From Rachycentron canadum (taxonomy: Eukaryota; Chordata; Actinopteri; Carangiformes; Rachycentridae): DNA of 64,000 nt. The DNA is taken from positions 3,740,967-3,804,966 of the forward strand of contig CM076659.1 in assembly GCA_038496675.1 (NCBI GenBank), in the 5' to 3' direction. Both the position numbers and the translations under genes were made by a program. Shown one piece after another: positions 49,472-62,394 of the stretch; position 1 is the stretch's first letter; each line of letters opens with the position of its first letter. The notes below the pieces were generated by a model that saw nothing but the letters and a program-made list of their open reading frames with translations, was not told where the DNA came from and did no database searches.

Positions 49472-52400
49472 CTGCAGGAAAGAAGGGGAAACAAACAAAA
49501 AAAAAAAGTTGCGAATCAATATCCAATAAGTGACCAGAGCAAATTAAAAACATAAAAACAGAACATCTACTCACCTTCATAGTTGACCTGTCCATCTCCG
49601 TCAATGTCTGCTTCCCTGATCATCTCGTCCACTTCTTCGTCAGTCAGCTTCTCCCCCAGGTTTGTCATCACATGGCGCAGCTCAGCAGCACTGATGTATC
49701 CATTGCCATCCTGAAATTCACATGAGTCGGTAAGCAAATTCAAAACCTGCTGTATATACACGTGTGTGTGTGTGGGGACAGTATTTACCTTGTCAAAGAC
49801 ACGGAATGCTTCTCTGATCTCCTCCTCGCTGTCTGTGTCCTTCATCTTCCTGGCCATCATGGTCAGGAACTCTGGGAAGTCTATCGTTCCATTTCCTGAA
49901 GACAAAAAGAAAGACATTGATGAGGCATTCCCATCCAGCACGTTGACAGTACGTGTCTAGTTTGAGGCCAGATTGAGTTCTCACCATCAGCGTCCACTTC
50001 ATTGATCATGTCCTGCAGCTCTGCCTCTGTGGGGTTCTGGCCCAGAGAGCGCATGACTGTGCCCAGCTCTTTGGTGGTGATGGTGCCATCTCCATCCTTG
50101 TCAAAAAGCGAAAAGGCCTCCTTGAACTCTGAAAAGAAGAAGAGAATGGTTCCTTGAGTAAAGCAGAAACATCACACCAATAGCTAAATATGCACAAGAA
50201 TACTGAGTTGTAAAACAAACAAAAAAAGCAGAAGGCTCAATCTTAAAAAAAAAAAAAAAATAATTCATTAAAAATCCAGAGTTGAAATGTTACCAGCTCA
50301 TTCTGCACAACAAACTCTCCCTCTCACCTTAGGTCCAACCAATCAACACTGACCCAAACCCTGAATTAGCACAAGTCTCAAAAAGGCATTACATCACTCA
50401 TGTTTCAGTTATACACTGGCTGCAGCATAATGACAAGCACTTCTGTTTTGAGTTCAAAACGCAGCCGTTTCTGGCTAAACAAGGACAGTGACTGTGAGAC
50501 CAAGCAGCAGGGCAAAGTCAGGCTGCATCATAAATGAATGACAGCCTGTGTAGTTTGGTTAAGCCGAGAGGGATGAGGAATGATGACACACATCAGATAT
50601 GATGAGGCCAATGGGCAGTGTGTAGTGGCATGCGGCAGCTTGTCAGCATCATTAAAACTACAACGTAACCTACCATTTGCAGGGTCAAACACACAGGGCA
50701 ACACCCTTTTTGTTATGAGGCGAGGCCTGCATCAACCACAGAAAATATCGGGGGAGGGGGGGGGGTCGGTCTAATTCCTCTGCTACGGGCTATTACAACC
50801 TCCACATCACTGCAGTTGCTTCCAGCACTAAAATTACAGTAACATTACACATTCATCCACGTCCATGTGATGTTTGTACAAACAATCTAAAAACTTGTAC
50901 CTCAGCAAAACATCAAACACAGCTCTACTAACTAAATGGTAATACCAGGAAATACAGTATGATCAGCATATTGTGCTACCTGAGACCTAAGTTGAGACAC
51001 GTCAGAGGCTGAGAAGGTATAGGAGAAAAACACTACAGCTGTGCTTCACTTTAAACATGAACACAATTCAGCAAGTGTGAGCAAGACCATACTGGAAGCA
51101 CAGACACTCCCACATGATTTACAATACAACATCTTAGTACATCAGTGTACTAAAGGGTTACTGCCGCAATTGTTCTTGTTACATTCCATCTGACGAGAAC
51201 ACGCCCAGGACAAAGGACAAGTATGGCATAAAAGGCGACACCTCACCAGAATACACAGCCCTTGCAGATTACATCATTTATTACATGGCAACCATGAAAA
51301 TGCAAAGTTTTCCATGAGGGAGTCCTCCTGCGTTCCAGAGCCAGCAAGCAACAGCCGTTTCATTCATTCCTGTTTTATGACCAGTAGGGTGCCCTGTGGA
51401 ATGCCTTAAAAGGCAAAAGTATAAATCCACTGCAAGGGATGCAAGGATCCATAATGCAGGCCACTTTGCAGGATATGAGGAAAGTAGAAGATCAGTGCTG
51501 CGATGTCTTACCAGCAATTTGCTCTTCTGTAAGCTGATCAGCCTGTAAAAAGGAAGATGATGTAATTAATAGCATGCCATATAGCAAAATATCCCAAATT
51601 AGCTTCCCTGTCTTTATGCAACTTTCATGTCATATCATTTCGTAATAGGTCGCCTAAAAGACACAAACACGTCTTTGTACAGCAGGTAAAAACTGCATGT
51701 AAGCAGCTGTAACGTTACAATTACACAGACAAAGGCGTTTTCGTGCCGGTAGTTAGCAAGATTGTCACCGATCTCCTAAGAAATACGACAAAACTTAGAC
51801 TGGTCCCTTCAGACGTTGGCTCCGTCTACATTTGAATGTTCGATGACGCAAACTTTGCCGTAGACAATGAATGACTTAGAATTTGGCGGTAAATGTTAGC
51901 TACGTAGAGCTAAAGTTAGCTAGCTACCGTTTTGCACCTTAAACACTTTTTTATTTTATTTTTTTTTTTGTTAGCGGCATGACTGACTTAATACATCAGT
52001 CGTCACAACCGGGGCAACGGATGGCAAACAGTAACACTACTTCTCGATCATCGCCGGCTACTCATAAAAATACATTAAAAAAAAAAAAAAAAAAAAAAAA
52101 AGGAGACGAGGAAAGTATTGCGCTAAACGGACAAAGCTGCGTCGCCGTGTAGCGAACCGGACTTTTTTTTTTTTTTTTTTTTTTTAAACTAAGCTAGGCT
52201 CACACAAAAGCTTTCGTTTTCAGGAAACGCACTCTCTCACGCACCGTAGTTACAAGTGTAACTACTCTAAACTCACACGGATTGTTGCCGCATTCATTCA
52301 GAACAAGCCACCTCCGGCTAAGGTTAGCTAACCCTAGCACCTAGCAGGCTGTCATATGTCCGGCCGGCACTGCGGTAGTTACAGCGCACAGTTAACGTTG

Positions 52401-52533
52401 GCTTAAGCTTAGCCCGCTGGTTGGGTTATGTTTTACTGAGAGTAAAGCCGAACAATTAGAATGCGACGGCTGCTATGGGTCTGCCAACCAAACACAGGCT
52501 GGAGAGAACGTGTAATCCCGCTTTTCTTACCAT
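49443..52533 (-). CDS. calm2: Calmodulin, complete (6 exons, 149 codons)
   Basis: Calcium sensor with four EF-hands that binds and regulates kinases, phosphatases, channels and cyclases. Exons in coding order: 52533-52531 (ATG only), 51542-51512, 50128-49985, 49895-49789, 49710-49575, 49471-49443. The coding exon lengths after ATG (31, 144, 107, 136 nt) and the intron right after ATG equal the vertebrate CALM structure. EF loops DKDGDGTITTKE, DADGNGTIDFPE, DKDGNGYISAAE and DIDGDGQVNYEE are all intact, and the protein reads as the invariant vertebrate sequence ending QMMTAK. All vertebrate CALM genes encode the same protein, so the paralogue name rests on the STPG4/TTC7A neighbours; a teleost a/b suffix cannot be assigned. 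Confidence 0.98.
49575..49710 (-). CDS. calm2: calm2 exon 5 (EF-hands 3 and 4)
   Basis: 136 nt: DGNGYISAAELRHVMTNLGE, then EADIDGDGQVNYE. Donor GTGAGT. Confidence 0.98.
49789..49895 (-). CDS. calm2: calm2 exon 4 (EF-hand 2, linker, start of EF-hand 3)
   Basis: 107 nt: GNGTIDFPEFLTMMARKMKD, then the central helix DTDSEEE and REAFRVFDK. Donor GTAAAT. Confidence 0.98.
49985..50128 (-). CDS. calm2: calm2 exon 3 (EF-hand 1, start of EF-hand 2)
   Basis: 144 nt: EFKEAFSLFDKDGDGTITTK through to MINEVDAD. Donor GTGAGA. Confidence 0.98.
51512..51542 (-). CDS. calm2: calm2 exon 2
   Basis: 31 nt encoding ADQLTEEQIA with phase 1 end. Acceptor tttttacag, donor GTAAGA. Confidence 0.97.
52077..52185. repeat. 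A25 and T23 homopolymers facing each other in calm2 intron 1
   Basis: A-run 52077-52101 and T-run 52163-52185 are separated by 61 bases of CpG-containing sequence. They are complementary arms just inside intron 1. Confidence 0.85.
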
Positions 52534-53050
52534 TTCGATGTAAATGCAGCGGCCGGTTCGCGACAAACTCCGTAACAGACCGAGGCTAACAAAGTCTCTG
52601 CGGACTCACAATCTCTATGAACACACTGAGACGGAGGCAACTGGACTCGCCTTTAACGGCTATCCTAAACTCCTCCCCCTTTCCAGTATCCCTCCGCCAA
52701 CTTCCCTTTTCCTTAGTTTCTAAATTAACCGAATAAACGTTCGTGGGAAATTTAAGCGGCGCGGAAAAACGACCAAACACCCGAAAAGCCCGCGTAGCGG
52801 CCTTCGTGCACGTTTCGACCTCGACGTGTGGAATAATATTGCGTTTCCACGGGGGTCTACGTAACAGCGTATGAATACTTTCTGCTACCCCGCGATGGGG
52901 CACAAGACGTAGCCGAAAGAAATCGCGCTCTCTGATTGGTGTGTTCGTACCTGCAATGCGTCACTCCCATGCCCTGCGCTGCCGCTGCATCTTGTCCATA
53001 GACATCCAGTCAGTGCCACAGGCGAAGCAGACAGGCTTGTTGCATAGTGT
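52100..53050 (-). promoter_or_regulatory. calm2: Calmodulin CpG-rich promoter
   Basis: A CpG-rich stretch surrounds the ATG exon and upstream region, unlike the AT-rich surroundings. A CCAAT word on the - strand is at 52939-52935, about 400 nt upstream of the ATG. No convincing TATA box was seen, as expected for a housekeeping promoter. The exact transcription start cannot be read from sequence. Confidence 0.6.
52531..52533 (-). CDS. calm2: calm2 exon 1 coding part (ATG)
   Basis: Only the initiator codon precedes the donor GTAAGA, as in all vertebrate CALM genes. The 5' UTR continues upstream on the - strand. Confidence 0.95.
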
Positions 53051-56000
53051 GTATAGATATGGGCATCATCTTTAGAGAGACCCAATAAGATAGTTTTGAT
53101 TAGTAATTAGCTCCAAGGAGCGTGGTTTGTGGCTTGTTACTGACCCAGTTTGTGCTTACAGTTACCCACGGTTTCTCACCATGATTGCATTACTTGTGTG
53201 TTATGTTTTTGTTTTGTTTTTTTTTTTGTTTGTTTGTTTTTTAAAGATTGGTGTTACAAGGCTGTCCCTCCTGCTGTGCAAGTCTTCATCACTCAACATT
53301 TTATGCACAATGAAATGCAATGCATGAGCTGAAGTGTGCAAAAGGTGCTAGTTTGTGCACGTGCATATAGATGTGTGCTATGTGACGGGGTCTGTGGCAG
53401 GCGTTGCTGACAGATGACTGTGGATTCTCAGGTCTAATTGTGCTGCCGGTGTGGAGGGGAGTATCTGATAGCCTGATTGCTTATGCCTGACTGCTCTCCT
53501 GCCTCCCAGTGACCACCTGTCTCTGGCCTGGTCCCGTGGGAGATGCTGTGGAGGAGGGTGAGCAGAGATGTGTGAGGAGAAAGATTTGAAGAACCACTCA
53601 GCGAATGTACTAGAATCTCCGTGTCCCAAAACAGCCCCCCTTCCTCCCAATTCTGCCGCCTCTCTTATTATTAGACACAGATGTCACACTATAAGTAGAG
53701 AGCAGGGATTGTGAAAAGCTCAATATCTCGCAAGTAGACGTAAGAAACGAGGATCCGAAGTGGTTCTCGCCTCCATCTGCTCTGTTTACAGAGGTGATGC
53801 TGCCCGTGCCATGTGTTCTGCTGAGCAGCTTCAGACTCAACCAGGCTTTTCCCCAACCGGCCTAATCTGGAGCACATTGATTTCCTTTCATTTAAATCTG
53901 TTTTTCTGCATGTTTTTTGTCACTCTGCAGATTATGTAATTCCAAAGATGACGGCACAAAGGCCTAAACCTGTCACAAGAATCAGATAATCTGGAGCATG
54001 TGCGACCGACCGTATGCAGAGGCGTACCTCTCTGAAAATACTTGGCAAACACTGTAAAATGTCACCTTAGATATTAAAATGTAGCTGCTGTGAATGGTTT
54101 ACTACAATTCCGCAATTGTAGATGTCATTACGCAACAGCCACAGTGGATTGTTTCAATAAAACAGTCGTTAGAGACAATGGTTTACTGTTGGGTCATAAA
54201 TATTTCAAAATTAGAATAGCTCTCCACTTTGTCCTCCTGACCAATTTCTATAGCAGAGCTTCATCCAATATGCACCATCAGCTGTTTGGCTGCTCGATGA
54301 CATCCCCTTCAATGAGCCTCAGATCTCAGAGGGCCTACGCCAGGTCAAAGGTCACCGTAGGTTGAAGGTTAATATGGATAGGGAATATTGAAACCTAGGA
54401 GACATGTCTTAATGGTCTATAAAACATGAAACCAATCTCCATGATGTAAACCAAAGAAGACTCAACTCTCCACATGGAGAACAATACAATATATGTTCCA
54501 GTCTCATTTTTGCATTATGGATGTTTGGTGTTGTGCTAATTCTATTGTATTTTTTTTTTTTACTCACACACACACTATGCTCTAACCACTATTGTCCCTA
54601 ATTATGTTTCCCCTGGTTATCAGCTCTGTGAATATGTAACTGCCTCACATAATAAGTCTTATCAGAGCCCAACCCAGGACGTTTTCGTAAAACGGCAGCT
54701 TTCATTTCCATATCACAGGGGTCAAAGTTTATTTTAGTTCAGCAGAGGCAAAGCTGGCTGAAGTCACCCCTCTATCTTCATCAATGTCACCTCCCAATGG
54801 TCTCTAACACCACTCCCGCTGATCACAGTTAGCATTGTTCCCTCCACAGGAAAACTTACCATGTGGGTCAGATCAGTTTTTGGTTGGCAGTGGCGCAGAG
54901 CACATGAGATAGAGTATGTGGTGAGTAGTAGTGAAAAGTAAAGCAGCTTTCAAGCGAAAGAAAAAGCTTAAAGAGAAGGCTAATTTGTGGCCTGCAGAGG
55001 CTTTGAGGGATAAAGCACTGGTGACAAATATGAGAAGATGTTTACCTGTGTAACTGTAAGACATGGACACCATTACTAATGAATGAGGCTTTGTAATGCA
55101 CCTGCTGGTTTCAAGCCAAGGGAGCAGATCACCTTTCATGGAAGAGAATGGCAGCTGTTTGTGTGTCATGGATGTAGCTACTGCCATTGAAAAGTCCTTT
55201 ACATTGTGTGAGCGAACACGTCCGTGCACATTCGGGCCTGGATCTGTTTGTTCTACGTTGTGTTTGAACACCCGCACATGTGCGAATGTTATATTATGCC
55301 TTTATGCAATGCTTCCATATGTATGCACTGATGGTAAATACAACAGGGAAGGGTGTGTTCATGTATGCATGTATTTTTTATAACCTGCAGGCTATTTCGG
55401 CTACGTTCATCTGGCCTCTGAGAGGTCTTGATTACCAGTAATACTTACCAGCGTCCACTGGCCAAAGGTCTGGTTTAGTCTGTGTTGATAGACAACAGTT
55501 AACTATTTCCAGTTAGCATGTGTGGTTTCACAGCCATGCAATAAGGGCATTAGCTGAATGATTCAACAACAGGCTTGCTGCACATGAGCCAATCCCATTG
55601 GCATTCTGGCCTACCTGTTACTGAGAAATGACTTGTTTTCTAAAATTACATCATGAGGCAGAAATGATTAATGGCCTCAAATCAGATAAGAGGATTTGGT
55701 TGGGCCTGCTATTCCCTGCCTATTTCAATCATGTTGTGATGAAATGGATATAGTGTTAAGCATGCACTTAGTTTTCTATCCCCCTAACGTGTTTCTGTTT
55801 GTTGGGTCTGGCACTAGATCATCAACCGCCTCTAAACCTGCACATGTCACTTGTTTTATTTGAGGGGATCTGAGGGACAAAACCACTTACTGGCTGTCAA
55901 GTAGAATCCCTGCTGTTGATTTCACTCCCTCACTTTTCATTTTGCTCTCTCTCTCTCTCTCTCCTGTCCCTCTCCCTGCCTCCCTCTCTCCCTCACTGGC

Positions 56001-58949
56001 TTGCCTCCAAGTTGTCTTCTGCAGTCAGTGTGGAGCTGGAGTTCAAACACTGCAGCCTTCAGCAGCACATGAAACAGTGCTACTTGGAACCTTCCAGAAG
56101 TGTGGCACTACAAAGCTCTCTCTCTCTCGCCAAGGTGATCTCATCCTCAGCGGCTGTTTTTCAGTGTCTGCTGTTCGCTGTTAGCCGTTGTCTTTGCATC
56201 ACAGGTGTCAGGAGCTCTGCCTGCTATGGATTTTTTTTTTTATTCTTTCCAGAATCTTCCTCTAGAAAACACCTGCATGTAGTGTTGGGGGCTTAATCTC
56301 AGTTTACTCACTCCGTCAATCTTGTAGAAACTGATAGCGGAGAAATCAAGAACCACTGCAGAGGTTATGCAGGACGGACTCTCTGCATGAGTGTAACCAC
56401 AATAAAGAGGTGACAGGGGCAGGGTGTTCTCAAAGCGCCCCGTCCTTGACCCTGGATGTAGCATAGAGGCCAGGTCTGTGTCTGCAGTGGCAGGGACCTG
56501 CAGGGCTGCCTCCCCTCCCGCCCCCCCATCCTCAGATGATCTCATTCTGCAGGGGGCAGCCGGCTCCACCGCATGCTGTGGTCGCTTTCAGATGAAGGCT
56601 GCGGAGCAGGTGTCCAGTCGTCTGTGTAGATGTGTGTGCGACTGTGTGTGTGAGTGTGTGTGTGTGTGTGTGGCTGTGAGAGTACTGCGTTTCTGCTTAA
56701 ACCCTGCTCATAAACAAATGTGATTGATCTGCCTCCTGTGGACAACTCAGCTGGGACACCTGGTGGCCAGAGGGGAAACTGCAGGTGAAATATAAACTAT
56801 AATAAACAGTAACTACTGTTGATCAGTGAGTACATTCAGTCAAGTTCACACATCTGTACATGTAACAGTGACTGCTTATTTTGCAGCTGCAAAAAAGATG
56901 CAAAAATATATGATCAGCATATATAATGCACTTTTATGAATTAATGTACATGGCAGTAAAGAAAGAAGTTAAAATTAGCCCCACCTCAATTAGTTAGATT
57001 ACAATTGTACCTGCATGTTAATACACCAATAATAACATCACTACAATACACAGTGTATAATCATGTGACACTCTGAGAAGATTTTGCAGAGTATTTGTAC
57101 TTAACTTTATTGAACTGTACTTCTCCTAAAGTAAACTTTGAATGCAGGACCTTTAGTTGTAATGGAGTGTTTTCACATGCATTTACATGGGGTGTTACTT
57201 ATTTTACTTTTTTTCCACCACTTGAATTCACTGCATTTTATTTCACAGCTCTAGTTACTAGTTAGTTTGCAGATCAGGATTCAAAGCATGGTCACCTACA
57301 AAGATGAGGTAATTATTATTTAGAGTACATTATTGCTAATAGTGGTTAAAACCCTTAAACTTGCAGTTTGTCAAATTAGACACAACCAATAGGCAACTGT
57401 GAAGTTGGGGCCTTTGGGTTTCTGGGTGTCTGGTGTCAAAAAGCAGTACTTTTGACACAATAAGTACTTTGCTGATAATAATAGGAATTATTATTATTAT
57501 TATTATTAATAATATACATTTTATATGTATGTCAGTTTACATTAAAATTTGCAATGTAGTATGTTTACATTATGGCATTACTTAAGTTAATGAGCTGAGT
57601 ATGTCTTTCACCACTGTTTAGATGATAGATTAATTAATAGATTAATTCAAACATTTCGGATCAATATTGTTTATATGTTGTTGATTTGACTTCAAGTGAC
57701 TGTATAAATTGATCAATACTGGTCTGATGGATGAAGTAAAATGGTCCTTTACTCCAATGTCCTTCATTTCAGAATGTGAAGTGCTTTTCCCACCCTGACA
57801 AAAATAACATTTCAGGGAAATAACATCATTATTTCAGTGTGAACACTGAGTCCTTTTGACAAACTATCAGCAGCTACAGCTTAATGTGTATCAGCTTCCC
57901 TCCTCAGAGGGAGGTCACAGGTCAAGGTGAGGTGCAGAAATAACCCTTAGTTAGTTGGAGGATTAACTGTCACACTAAAGGGCACCTTAATGTTAGAGTT
58001 TAAACCTGGACCTTTCTGTTAGAAGACTATCCTTAGTCCTTTTGGGCCCAACGTTAGTAAAGATACATGATTATTTCAGCAACAAAATTCAATGTCAATC
58101 TCATCTGCCATTAAAATCACCACAGTGATGACACTTAAGTTGCACTTTTAATGATTTACATTATATTTATATTTACAGTTTTTTTTTTAACTTGCATTGA
58201 CAGTCTAAAAGAAAGACTGCTGTCAGCTGAAACACTGAATTACTCTGTTGTGTTAAATTAACTGGGAAACAATCCAGAAATGAACAATAATTTGTTGTTT
58301 GTTGTTGTGTAACTCCAGTGAGACAAATGCTTTTAGAAAACAGTGACATCCACAGTTGTTATGGATTGAAGCGTTTGCACAGTAATAACAGTTTCATAAA
58401 TTGAATCACTGCTGCTTTGGTGATTATGAGTGATGCTGATTTTACCAAGATGGATGTATTACTGTACACTGCCTCCAAGAGCAATAAAAGACTCGATATT
58501 GAATATGATGAGGGCAGGAGCACAGGTATTCTGGCAAATGCTAATGTTGCTATCAAGGAAGATGTTGGCCGGGTATCAGCTGGAAGCTAAACAGCACTGC
58601 AGTGGTTTACTTTTCATCATCACCTCCAGCCAAGAGATTGTCGAGTTCTGCTGGGTCAGACTCTGACTGTAAACTGTTGTCCAGGCGAAAAAAACTTCCA
58701 GCTCACACTTGGCAGGTCCATCGCTCAGCGGAGAGGATTGAAAATAATTGACTTTAAAAGTCACTCAGGTTTAATTACTTGTTTGTTACAATATAAATAA
58801 GATTCATCCATCTTGTCATTATATAAAACACGTACAGTGGCTCCAAAAGTGCTTAGATTGTGTTTGTAAGACTGTGCATTTTTCTATGTTCAGTGTCTCT
58901 TAGCATCTGTGTGAGTAATTTGCACATATACATGTATGTATATGCGGTG
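53051..58949. other. Intergenic region between calm2 and the SEA-EGF gene
   Basis: No exon supported on either strand. Small features: GT-like array 56642-56671, ATT repeat near 57486-57510, CT-rich run 55945-55990. The open frames here have no recognisable domain or splice context. Confidence 0.5.
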
Positions 58950-59091
58950 CTATCTGAGGCGTTGTCTGGGTGTGATGTTGTCTATAATCCGAGGGCTGCA
59001 GTGGGTCATGTAGTGCAGTGCGGGGTCAGAGTAGTTGAAGGGTGGGGGGTTGTACTGCTCCTGGATATAGTCTGGCAGCGAGTGGGGAAGG
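58950..59091 (-). CDS. Cytoplasmic-tail exon
   Basis: 47 codons including TAG at 58952-58950: LPHSLPDYIQEQYNPPPFNY, then SDPALHYMTHCSPR, ending RQRLR. Acceptor tttcttccag. It is joined to the transmembrane exon by phase and by continuity of a plausible tail; the 3.9 kb intron between could hide a small extra exon. Confidence 0.75.
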
Positions 59092-62000
59092 CTGGAAGAA
59101 AAAACACAAGAGCCAATCAGGATGAAGGCCTAAACAAGAAATTACCACAGTCTAATTTGCAAAAGAACTTACAAGTGAGGGGCATTAGTAAAGTTTCAGT
59201 GCAGTAGAAGGAGACTTTGGTTTAAGTATTAAGTTGTACATCCATTGAATAAGTGCAGAAGATCATTTAAGTGTAACAAAGAGCATAGTAAGTTCTAGTT
59301 TGGTTTTAGGAGATGAGGCGCTCTTGGAAAGGGGTGAGTTTTTAAGCAGTTCTTGAAGATAGTGTGGTGGGACGCCCCTGAACTGATAGACTTTAGTAGC
59401 TCCTTCCACCTTCAGGGACCCACAGGCCAAAACAGTCTGGACTGAGATCGCCTTGTTTGGAGGGATGGTGAAGCCAGACGACCTCCCTTGGTGGAACACA
59501 GTGGTTGAGAAGGAGCATAGGGCTGAATGAATGAGTTCATGAGTAGATGGTGCAGACCCAGAAGTCACTGAAGGCAGCATTAGGGACTTGCATCCATGGG
59601 AGGTTAGTGTAGGTCAATATGTAGCAGAGTAACACTGATCTGATTGAAGATTAGACAGGCTGCTGTATTCTCCTGCTCTAAATATAAGGAGATGATGCCC
59701 AGAGCTTGGACTGAATGGACCATTATATTCTGAGTGTGACTGCAATGTTTATCTCTATCAGTGCCAGGAGTTAAATTTCTGTATGTTTTGGACAGTGAAT
59801 TCCTGGCTGTGGTTAGTGCAGCCTGCAATTCTTCAGTCAGCAGACAATCATCTCAGGCAATTTATGGAAATGTTTGGAAAGGCAGCATTTGTTGTGGGAT
59901 ACTCAGTGACTCATGAATATTCATGCAGATTCCAGCCTAAATATTCAGAGTGTTGAAAGATACTGAAATCTAGGGCTAAAGCTGATTAAAGGTATGAAAA
60001 ATACACCCTGAATGCCTAGACCCACCGTTGTCTGATTTGCAGTTCTGATATTTTGGATTGTATATCATTATAGTTGTTCTCTGAGCAAATATGTATATCC
60101 TCGCTGGTAATGAGGTACAGACTGTGCAACGTGGTGTGAATCATTCTGTGAATAAAGACCAAAGGAAAAAACATTGTTCTTGCCAAATAATTTCTTGCCT
60201 TCTGACTGTACAAACCTCTTCAGACTGTTTGTCTGATCCTTGATTACAGTTATTCCTTGACATGTGGTGCTCAAACTTGTTAAGGTCCTGAAATTTTATA
60301 CATAAAATGTTGATTTTATAAGATGTTATTAACACAGTAAAACATTGGAAACATTACACTGAGACATTGCTGCTCCATCATCATCATATCACAAACTGTA
60401 CGTTCATCTGGGATCTTAAGTATTATTATATCATAACATATAATCTTGTTCAAAGACAACAGCATAGCCTCCTCCCTGGTTTTTGCTTCTCACTCTAATC
60501 TAACAACATAATCCCTCAATGCAGGCAAAGACCCTGGCCATTATATCCATAGGGTCTAGTTTATGGACAGCCGAGAAAGCAGGCCAGTCATCAGGGAGAT
60601 TATGTGTCTCTATGGCCCCCTAACACCTGGCCCAGATGCCATACATCTGTACTCACACACTGGGGTCGAGGACACATGCACATTATGATGCACAAAGTCA
60701 TGAATAGATACACTGCTGTGCACATTCACGCACTGTTCATCTGGATGAGATGTACTTTACAGCAGACTCTCATTCAACAAGATACATTCATCATAAATCC
60801 TACATCATGTGATATTTCTGTGACGTCCGTATGAGTGATGTTAAATAATCTCAAGCTCATTACTGTAAATGAATTTGTCACGTCTGACTAAATCCAAAAA
60901 AATACTCTAAAAGTAATGTAATCTTCCCCACAACAGCAAAAAGCTGCATGTTTTTATATTTTCATTAAAAGGAATAGTTTTATAACATTCACATCTGTGT
61001 GGTAAATATGAAGCTAACTAGTTTAGCCTAGCATCACAACTGGAAACAGCTAGCCTAGCTCTATAACAAGCAACCACAGTATATCTTGTTTGTTTAGCCC
61101 ACAGAAAAAAGAACAAAGGAATAGTCTGACATTAACAGTAATTCCACGTATAACCATAATAATTTTTTTTTCCCTCACAGGTTTTAAATAGAACATTAAA
61201 TATCGCGTTAATATTCAGGCTAGCTGTTTACTAAAGTTATTTTATGCTAGGATAAGCTAACTGGGGCAACAGAGTTAGCGATTCAACTTGTTGTAATTGC
61301 CATGATTTTATGTCTATACCAAGCGTCAACCCACCGTGACTATTGGTTTATGAGGTGCCGCTTTGTAATTTGTCTGTCAGCCATCTTGTTTTTTTTTTTT
61401 TTTTTTTAAACCAGATGAAACCATATTTGGAGGAGAAGGTGGAGCTGAGGAGGAGTGAGGGGTGGAGCTGACCTGCTCTGTACTCTAACCTGATTGGGTG
61501 GTTCGGTCTGTTAATCACACTGCAGCTACAGCCCTAAATCATCCCCTGCTTTATGGTCTGTTTACCTCTAAATGGGACCATCATTTAGAAAATAAACATC
61601 ATGTTGTATTGAAGACTTGAAACTAGAGACTGAGACCATAAACTCATTAGGAAAACATTCACTGAGTCAATAAATCAAGAGAAAAGTAGGGACATTTTCA
61701 CATAGACTTCAATGCAATCTGACTTCTTTTTACAACCAGTGGCGTCGCCCCTTGATGGTCATTAGATTAAAGTGCAGGTTTAAGCCACTTCAGCATCGGC
61801 TTCACTGGCTACTATGAGGCAGAGTGAAGCATAGTGTGCAAATATTATGTAATAATGCCCTTTTGTATAAAGTATGAACATATATGTGCTCTGTGTTTGT
61901 AGAAATGTTTGTGAGAAGAGATACGAGTGGGTCGCTGTAGTTTTTCATGCTGAATCGCTCAGGAAACGACATATCGCACCATAAGCTAGCTAGTTAGCCT

Positions 62001-62353
62001 CTGTGCTAACTAAGCCCGTGTACCAAAGAGCTGAACTGCTACTTTAAGAAAATACAGGGATGGTACGATGATGCTGATTTAGCCGTAGATGTGTTCCCCT
62101 CATTATTACCTTGGTTTACAGTAAATATGATGTCTCTCTTCAGTGTTACCCAACGGTAGTTTCATAACTCGAACCAAAGCTGTTAGTAGGAAGTGTGTTT
62201 TGTTTAATATAGTAAGAGAGTGGGCAGTCCGTCCTCCAACGGGCAATACGATAAATACAAGAAGACAGTGCAGCAGCAGCTGCAGCACAGAGGACAGGAT
62301 TTAAAACCTAAAGGATTGTATCGGGCAGACCTACTTGACTACTGTACCTTGAA

Positions 62354-62394
<41 letters not shown>

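Noticed and set aside
55916..56296. 126-codon + strand frame beginning with a hydrophobic, Ser/Leu-rich segment like a signal peptide
   Set aside because: The hydrophobic start is encoded by a CT repeat and nothing recognisable follows.
53051..58949. Search for EPCAM exons (thyroglobulin-type domain cysteine pattern, CWC motifs) next to calmodulin
   Set aside because: No matching cysteine-rich exon was seen on either strand; EPCAM is not in this part of the window.
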